Source: Clostridia bacterium
GTDB lineage: Bacteria; Bacillota; Clostridia; UBA1381
Reading direction: 5' to 3'
Length of the DNA stretch: 15,768 bases
Assembly (NCBI GenBank): GCA_900751685.1
Contig: CAADSR010000240.1
Coordinates: 1-15,768 of the forward strand
Shown here: positions 14,021-15,768 of the stretch, piece after piece
Layout of the letters: each line of letters begins with the position of its first letter
How positions within the stretch are numbered: the stretch's first letter is position 1
The notes under the pieces: generated by a model
What the model saw: only the letters and a program-made list of their open reading frames with translations
Databases searched by the model: none
Told to the model about the DNA's origin: nothing
Made by a program: the position numbers and the translations under genes

Positions 14021-14260
14021 ATGGTACGCGCATACGATTTACGTCAAAAGGAAGTTATCAATATCTGTAATGCAGAGCGCCTAGGCTATATCAGTGATGT
14101 GGAGATCTGTTTTGATACTGGAAATATCGAAGCGATCATCATTCCAAGAAAACGTTGGTTTTTCCGGCTTTTTTCCCAACAGAAGGATTATGTGATCCCT
14201 TGGGAGGAAATTGAATGTGTTGGGGAAGATCTAGTCCTGGTCCGAAGCGAAATCCTATGA
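14021..14260 (+). CDS. ymxH: YlmC/YmxH-family sporulation protein (PRC-barrel)
   Basis: This 79-residue protein matches the small PRC-barrel family known as YlmC/YmxH. It begins MVRAYDLRQKEVINI, has the AERLGYISDVE strand pair, a central IIIPRKRWFFRLF segment and the YVIPWEEIECVGEDLVLV ending typical of the family. It is a cytoplasmic beta-barrel protein with no known catalytic activity. B. subtilis ymxH is associated with sporulation, which is why this gene hints at an endospore-forming lineage, but family members occur widely in Clostridia. An upstream in-frame codon at 13961 would overlap the glucosaminidase gene and add residues not found in the family. Placement directly before nrdR is a common arrangement in Clostridia. 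A terminator follows at 14297. Confidence 0.88.
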   Translation: MVRAYDLRQKEVINICNAERLGYISDVEICFDTGNIEAIIIPRKRWFFRLFSQQKDYVIPWEEIECVGEDLVLVRSEIL

Positions 14261-14267
14261 AAAAAAC

Positions 14268-14296
14268 TTGAAAAATCACATGGGATGATGTATAAT
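14268..14296 (+). promoter_or_regulatory. Sigma-A type promoter of nrdR
   Basis: TTGAAA at 14268-14273 and a perfect TATAAT at 14291-14296 are separated by 17 bp. The predicted transcription start, near 14303, lies inside the left arm of the terminator that ends the upstream unit. The nrdR leader would be about 100 nt. Confidence 0.82.
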
Positions 14297-14334
14297 AAAG
14301 GCAGATATGCAGTTTTCCTGCATTCTGCCTTTTT
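14297..14334 (+). terminator. Intrinsic terminator after ymxH, overlapping the nrdR transcription start
   Basis: AAAGGCAGA (14297-14305) pairs with TCTGCCTTT (14324-14332), and ATGCAG (14307-14312) pairs with CTGCAT (14318-14323), with T14306 bulged and a TTTTC loop. Five T at 14330-14334 follow. The left arm begins at the base after the nrdR -10 box. Confidence 0.85.
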
Positions 14335-14339
14335 GCTAT

Positions 14340-14382
14340 CTATGCAGCGGGGAGGCAGGAACATCAAATTGCCGGTGCATAG
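14340..14382 (+). promoter_or_regulatory. Inverted repeat and repeated GGCAGGA element in the nrdR leader
   Basis: CTATGCA (14340-14346) and TGCATAG (14376-14382) form a 7-bp inverted repeat that can extend by CGG/CCG after one mismatch. GGCAGGA occurs at 14354-14360 and again at 14384-14390, just before the GGAGG ribosome binding site (14392-14396), and both copies can pair with TCCTGC in the upstream terminator loop region. No known riboswitch was recognised. The function is speculative. Confidence 0.35.
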
Positions 14383-14402
14383 CGGCAGGACGGAGGAAAA
14401 GA

Positions 14403-14858
14403 ATGAAGTGCCCTTATTGTGGATTTATTGAAAGCAAAGTAATTGATTCCAGACCCACAGAAGAAAATAACGCGATCCGCAGGCGCCGGGAATGCCTGAA
14501 ATGTCAAAAACGTTTTACGACGTACGAAAAAATCGAAGCAATTTCATTGGTCGTGGTTAAAAAAGATAAATCCCGTCAACAATATGACCGGAACAAAGTT
14601 TTGAAAGGGATTATGACGGCTTGTGAAAAACGGCCGATTTCTATTGCGCAAATGGAAAAGGTCGCAGACGATATTGAAGGTTCATTGTACCAGTCCATGG
14701 TAAAGGAAGTCAGCAGCACTGTGATCGGGGAAAAGGTCATGGAGCAGCTCAAGGAACTTGATGAAGTCGCTTATGTGCGCTTTGCTTCGGTATATAAGCA
14801 TTTTGATGACTTACATACTTTTATGGATGAGCTGCAGGGGCTATTGCAGGACCGGTAA
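14403..14858 (+). CDS. nrdR: Transcriptional regulator NrdR
   Basis: NrdR is the zinc-ribbon and ATP-cone repressor of ribonucleotide reductase genes, sensing ATP/dATP. From the ATG at 14403 it has 152 residues, the usual length. The N-terminal zinc ribbon uses C3, C6, C31 and C34, with the nearly invariant VIDSRPTEENNAIRRRREC stretch between them. The ATP-cone follows (about 46 to 136, starting near ISLVVVKKDKSRQ), ending with the YVRFASVYKHF block. The frame is open 32 codons further upstream to an ATG at 14307, but that codon lies in a terminator hairpin with no ribosome binding site, while 14403 has GGAGG 6 nt upstream. Its target ribonucleotide reductase genes are not in the window. The PHP gene follows after 22 bp, so cotranscription is likely. 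Confidence 0.97.
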   Translation: MKCPYCGFIESKVIDSRPTEENNAIRRRRECLKCQKRFTTYEKIEAISLVVVKKDKSRQQYDRNKVLKGIMTACEKRPISIAQMEKVADDIEGSLYQSMVKEVSSTVIGEKVMEQLKELDEVAYVRFASVYKHFDDLHTFMDELQGLLQDR

Positions 14859-14880
14859 ATGATTGTGACGGGAGCAATAT

Positions 14881-15744
14881 ATGAAGAAAAAAATTGATTT
14901 GCACACACATTCTACAGCGTCCGATGGTACGCTTACACCAGAGGAGCTTGCCTTGCTTGCAAAGGAAAAAGGGCTTTGTGCTATTGCGTTGACGGACCAT
15001 GATACTTTAGACGGGGTCTGGGCGTTCCGGGAAGCCTGTGGGAAACTGGGGATAGAAGCTGTTACCGGTGTGGAAATCAGCGCGAAATACAAAAAAGAAA
15101 TGCATATCCTGGGTCTGTTTGTCCGGCCGGAGGACCCGGAGTTTGAAGAAAAGCTCCGTTCTTTAAAAGACGCCCGGCTGGTGCGGAACCAAAAGGTGCT
15201 TGCCTTGATCCAAGAGCAGGGGATGGAAATCACAGAAGCGGACCTTTTTGCAGGCAAGCAAAGCAGTGGCTTGGAGCATATCGGCCGCGCCCATATTGCC
15301 CAGGCATTGGTGCGTAAAGGATATGCGGCAGATGTGCAGGATGCATTCGACCGGTATTTGAGAAAAGGGCGAAGCTGCTATGCGGAAAGGCATACATTTT
15401 CGCCGGAAGAAAGTATCCGCATCATCAAGAAGGCCGGAGGGCTTGCGGTTTTAGCGCACCCAATCTATATCACAAAAGAGGAAGAGGAGCTCCGCAAGGT
15501 TTTGACCCAGCTCAAGGCCTATGGGCTAGACGGTGTGGAATGCTATTACAGCACGTATTCCAAAGAATACCGGGATCTATGCCTGCGCCTTAGTAACGAG
15601 CTTGGGCTATTGCCCAGCGGCGGCAGTGATTTTCATGCGGATAATAAGCCGGATATAGAATTGGGCATTGTTTGCGGCGGCGATTTTATTGATGAGCAGG
15701 TACTAATTGATTTAAAAGCGCATTTAAACAAAAATAAAATGTGA
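14881..15744 (+). CDS. PHP-domain phosphoesterase (TrpH/YciV type)
   Basis: This 287-residue metal-dependent phosphoesterase belongs to the PHP superfamily. Metal ligands are visible as H8 and H10 (DLHTHS), D15 (SDGTLTP), H40 (TDHDT), E65 (GVEIS), H75 (MHILGL), H193 (AHPI), and D250 with H252 (SDFH). The insert between about residues 85 and 175 is characteristic of the TrpH group. Studied members remove the 3'-phosphate from nucleoside 3',5'-bisphosphates or degrade short RNA from the 5' end (RNase AM of E. coli). I infer similar cytoplasmic nucleotide or RNA clean-up, but the substrate is not certain. GGGAG precedes the ATG with a 6-nt spacer. The protein looks complete, and the last 24 bp of the window are noncoding or the leader of a next gene. 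Confidence 0.92.
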   Translation: MKKKIDLHTHSTASDGTLTPEELALLAKEKGLCAIALTDHDTLDGVWAFREACGKLGIEAVTGVEISAKYKKEMHILGLFVRPEDPEFEEKLRSLKDARLVRNQKVLALIQEQGMEITEADLFAGKQSSGLEHIGRAHIAQALVRKGYAADVQDAFDRYLRKGRSCYAERHTFSPEESIRIIKKAGGLAVLAHPIYITKEEEELRKVLTQLKAYGLDGVECYYSTYSKEYRDLCLRLSNELGLLPSGGSDFHADNKPDIELGIVCGGDFIDEQVLIDLKAHLNKNKM

Positions 15745-15768
15745 AAAGTGGGCCGTTGCGCATCATCC

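Noticed and set aside
14307..14402. N-terminal extension or upstream peptide of nrdR
   Set aside because: The ATG lies in the terminator hairpin without a ribosome binding site. NrdR proteins begin with M-K/R-C-P-x-C, as encoded from 14403.
1..15768. CRISPR array, insertion sequence, prophage or attachment site
   Set aside because: No regularly spaced repeats, transposase, integrase or tRNA-flanking duplications were seen. Gene order and style are uniform throughout.

Overview
The window looks like chromosomal core sequence from a low-to-mid GC Gram-positive anaerobe of the class Clostridia, most probably a Lachnospirales-like gut bacterium. This is inferred from gene content and protein style: a Bacillus-type protein-arginine phosphatase, DUF1934/YwiB, a YlmC/YmxH sporulation protein directly before nrdR, a Ctp protease with a C-terminal peptidoglycan-binding domain, and a LytTR/GHKL two-component pair. 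YmxH suggests an endospore-forming lineage. All genes are on the plus strand. I see no mobile element, CRISPR array, tRNA or rRNA.

Region 1 (start to 5914) is a tightly packed run with gaps of about 3 to 22 bp or overlaps: the 3' end of pncB (NAD salvage), tsaC (first step of tRNA t6A synthesis), a YwlE-type phosphatase, rimI, tsaD (second step of t6A), aroB (shikimate pathway), lspA (lipoprotein signal peptidase) and an RluA/RluD-family pseudouridine synthase. Its theme is translation-apparatus modification, with aroB and lspA inserted.

Region 2 (5941 to 9869) begins with a near-consensus sigma-A promoter and holds ddl, murI, ywiB and a secreted S41 protease. Two of the four genes make peptidoglycan precursors (D-Ala-D-Ala and D-Glu). 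It ends at a strong intrinsic terminator.

Region 3 (9930 to 12102) is a two-component operon, LytTR response regulator then GHKL sensor kinase, behind its own promoter. Region 4 (12168 to 14334) has its own promoter and encodes a membrane-anchored cell-wall glucosaminidase with three bacterial Ig-like domains, then ymxH. It ends in a terminator whose hairpin begins directly after the -10 box of the next promoter. Region 5 (14268 to end) is nrdR and a TrpH-type PHP phosphoesterase.

The four promoters I could read all have 17-bp spacers. They fix several translation starts, because the longest open frames for the response regulator, glucosaminidase, YmxH and NrdR all begin too far upstream. 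Most of the window is ordinary housekeeping. The best candidates for something undescribed are the orphan LytTR/GHKL pair next to the anchored glucosaminidase, the promoter-terminator overlap with a structured nrdR leader, and the competing hairpins at the end of the kinase gene. None of these amounts to a clear new system on sequence alone.
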